64,000 bases of DNA from Citromicrobium sp. UBA3494. GTDB lineage: Bacteria > Pseudomonadota > Alphaproteobacteria > Sphingomonadales > Sphingomonadaceae. The stretch lies in NCBI GenBank assembly GCA_002377695.1, contig DFQH01000008.1, forward strand, positions 283,106 to 347,105. Reading direction: 5' to 3'. A program made the translations under genes and the position numbers. Positions 63,499 to 64,000 of this stretch are shown piece by piece. The notes beneath the pieces were generated by a model, which searched no databases, was not told the origin of the DNA, and worked only from the letters and a program-made list of their open reading frames with translations. Each line of letters begins with the position of its first letter. Position 1 is the stretch's first letter.

Positions 63499-63795
63499 CT
63501 ATGACCCCACATGAAGCAAAGCAGCGGGCGACAGGGATTCTCCGCCAACGAGGCTCTCGCCAACAATTTCTGTAGGAGCGCCATATTCGGACGGCCATCC
63601 GCTGGTCCCTGCGCCTGCCGCCAGGCCGACGACAAACAGACCGGCGAACAAGGCCATTCTGCGTCGCTGATCGGCAATTTCGCCAAGCTGTCCTGCGCGC
63701 TGCCAGACGCCGTTCATGAAGTCGGGCGGCACGTCGCCAGCCTCCTGCGACGCCATCGTGCCGAGCATCGCATCGAGTGTCTGATTATCACGCAT
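63499..63795 (-). CDS. CnrY-like membrane anti-sigma factor
   Basis: Small protein of 98 aa. An N-terminal cytosolic part (LDAMLGTMASQEAGDVPPDFMNGVWQRAGQL), a single span (MALFAGLFVVGLAAGAG) and a short periplasmic tail are the layout of CnrY (95 aa), which holds CnrH at the membrane. Sequence similarity is weak, so the call rests on length, topology and position. It is the first gene of the operon. Confidence 0.75.
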   Translation of the reverse strand: MRDNQTLDAMLGTMASQEAGDVPPDFMNGVWQRAGQLGEIADQRRRMALFAGLFVVGLAAGAGTSGWPSEYGAPTEIVGESLVGGESLSPAALLHVGS

Positions 63796-63845
63796 CCCTT
63801 GCTCCTGTCGGTTGCACGGTTCCTATACGCGACACTTCGCGCAAA

Positions 63846-63865
63846 CCCTCAAGATAATTTGAGGG
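63846..63865. promoter_or_regulatory. Palindrome upstream of the cnr-like operon
   Basis: CCCTCAA (63846-63852) and TTGAGGG (63859-63865) form a perfect 7-bp dyad around GATAAT, 51 bp before the anti-sigma ATG. Operator-like; could also be a hairpin in the leader. Confidence 0.4.
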
Positions 63866-64000
63866 CAAGAAGCAATTGATGCGTAAAGGCATTGAGTCAA
63901 AAGCACGCGTCGTTTGTCGGCGCAGAATTTGCGCGGACACATTCTGGCAAAGTCATTCTGCTCGGCGCGGCCTCAGGTGACGTGACCCCCAGCTTCCCTC

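Noticed and set aside
1..64000. CRISPR arrays, insertion sequences, rRNA, complete tRNA
   Set aside because: No regularly spaced repeats, transposase motifs or full tRNA folds were seen on either strand.

Overview
The window is high-GC DNA on a single contig, coding densely on both strands, and looks like a chromosome of a sphingomonad alphaproteobacterium, most likely of the family Erythrobacteraceae. The evidence is the plsY-dprA-topA order, three large TonB-dependent receptors, a close relative of the Erythrobacter litoralis LOV-HTH photoreceptor EL222, the alphaproteobacterial type of 5-aminolevulinate synthase, and the carboxynorspermidine route to polyamines. No rRNA, complete tRNA, CRISPR array, transposase or integrase is visible.

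Positions 1-29.2 kb are core genome. They hold topA (cut by the left edge), two tandem membrane paralogues and a vWA protein, then dprA, plsY, an unusual HTH / membrane segment / EF-hand protein, murI, hemA, a nitroreductase, the LOV-HTH photoreceptor and a SleB cell-wall hydrolase. A polyamine cluster follows (ornithine decarboxylase with a structured leader, carboxynorspermidine decarboxylase and dehydrogenase, with a macro-domain gene inside). After it come betaine-lipid synthesis (btaA-btaB), two MAPEG genes, trxB, CoA-ester enzymes and an orphan xdhC-mobA pair.

Positions 29.4-41.7 kb hold two uptake modules. One is a siderophore-type receptor with a PepSY membrane protein behind a Fur-like box. 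The other is a LysR / large TonB receptor / S9 peptidase set. A DEAD-box helicase lies between them.

Positions 41.9-54.9 kb form a polyuronate-utilisation locus. On the minus strand it runs receptor, hydratase-family protein, TRAP transporter (P, Q, M), LacI repressor, RpiB-type isomerase, KduD-type reductase, KDG kinase and alginate-lyase-family enzyme. A secreted beta-helix protein is transcribed divergently. Four near-identical operator-like sites (TGACACCG core) tie the parts together. The products suggest degradation of an acidic polysaccharide to unsaturated uronate, import, and conversion to KDPG. KDPG aldolase is not in the window.

At 55.1 kb there is a 17-18 bp copy of a tRNA 3' end including CCA (it resembles elongator tRNA-Met), followed by short direct repeats. 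This looks like one end of an integrated element extending right. From 55.3 kb to the right edge lies a metal-resistance cluster: Met/His-rich periplasmic proteins, DUF2231 and PepSY membrane proteins, CopB and the CopA multicopper oxidase, all downstream of a CnrY-CnrX-CnrH-like anti-sigma / sensor / ECF sigma operon. The CnrX homologue keeps all five residues known as Ni/Co ligands in the family, although its neighbours are copper genes.
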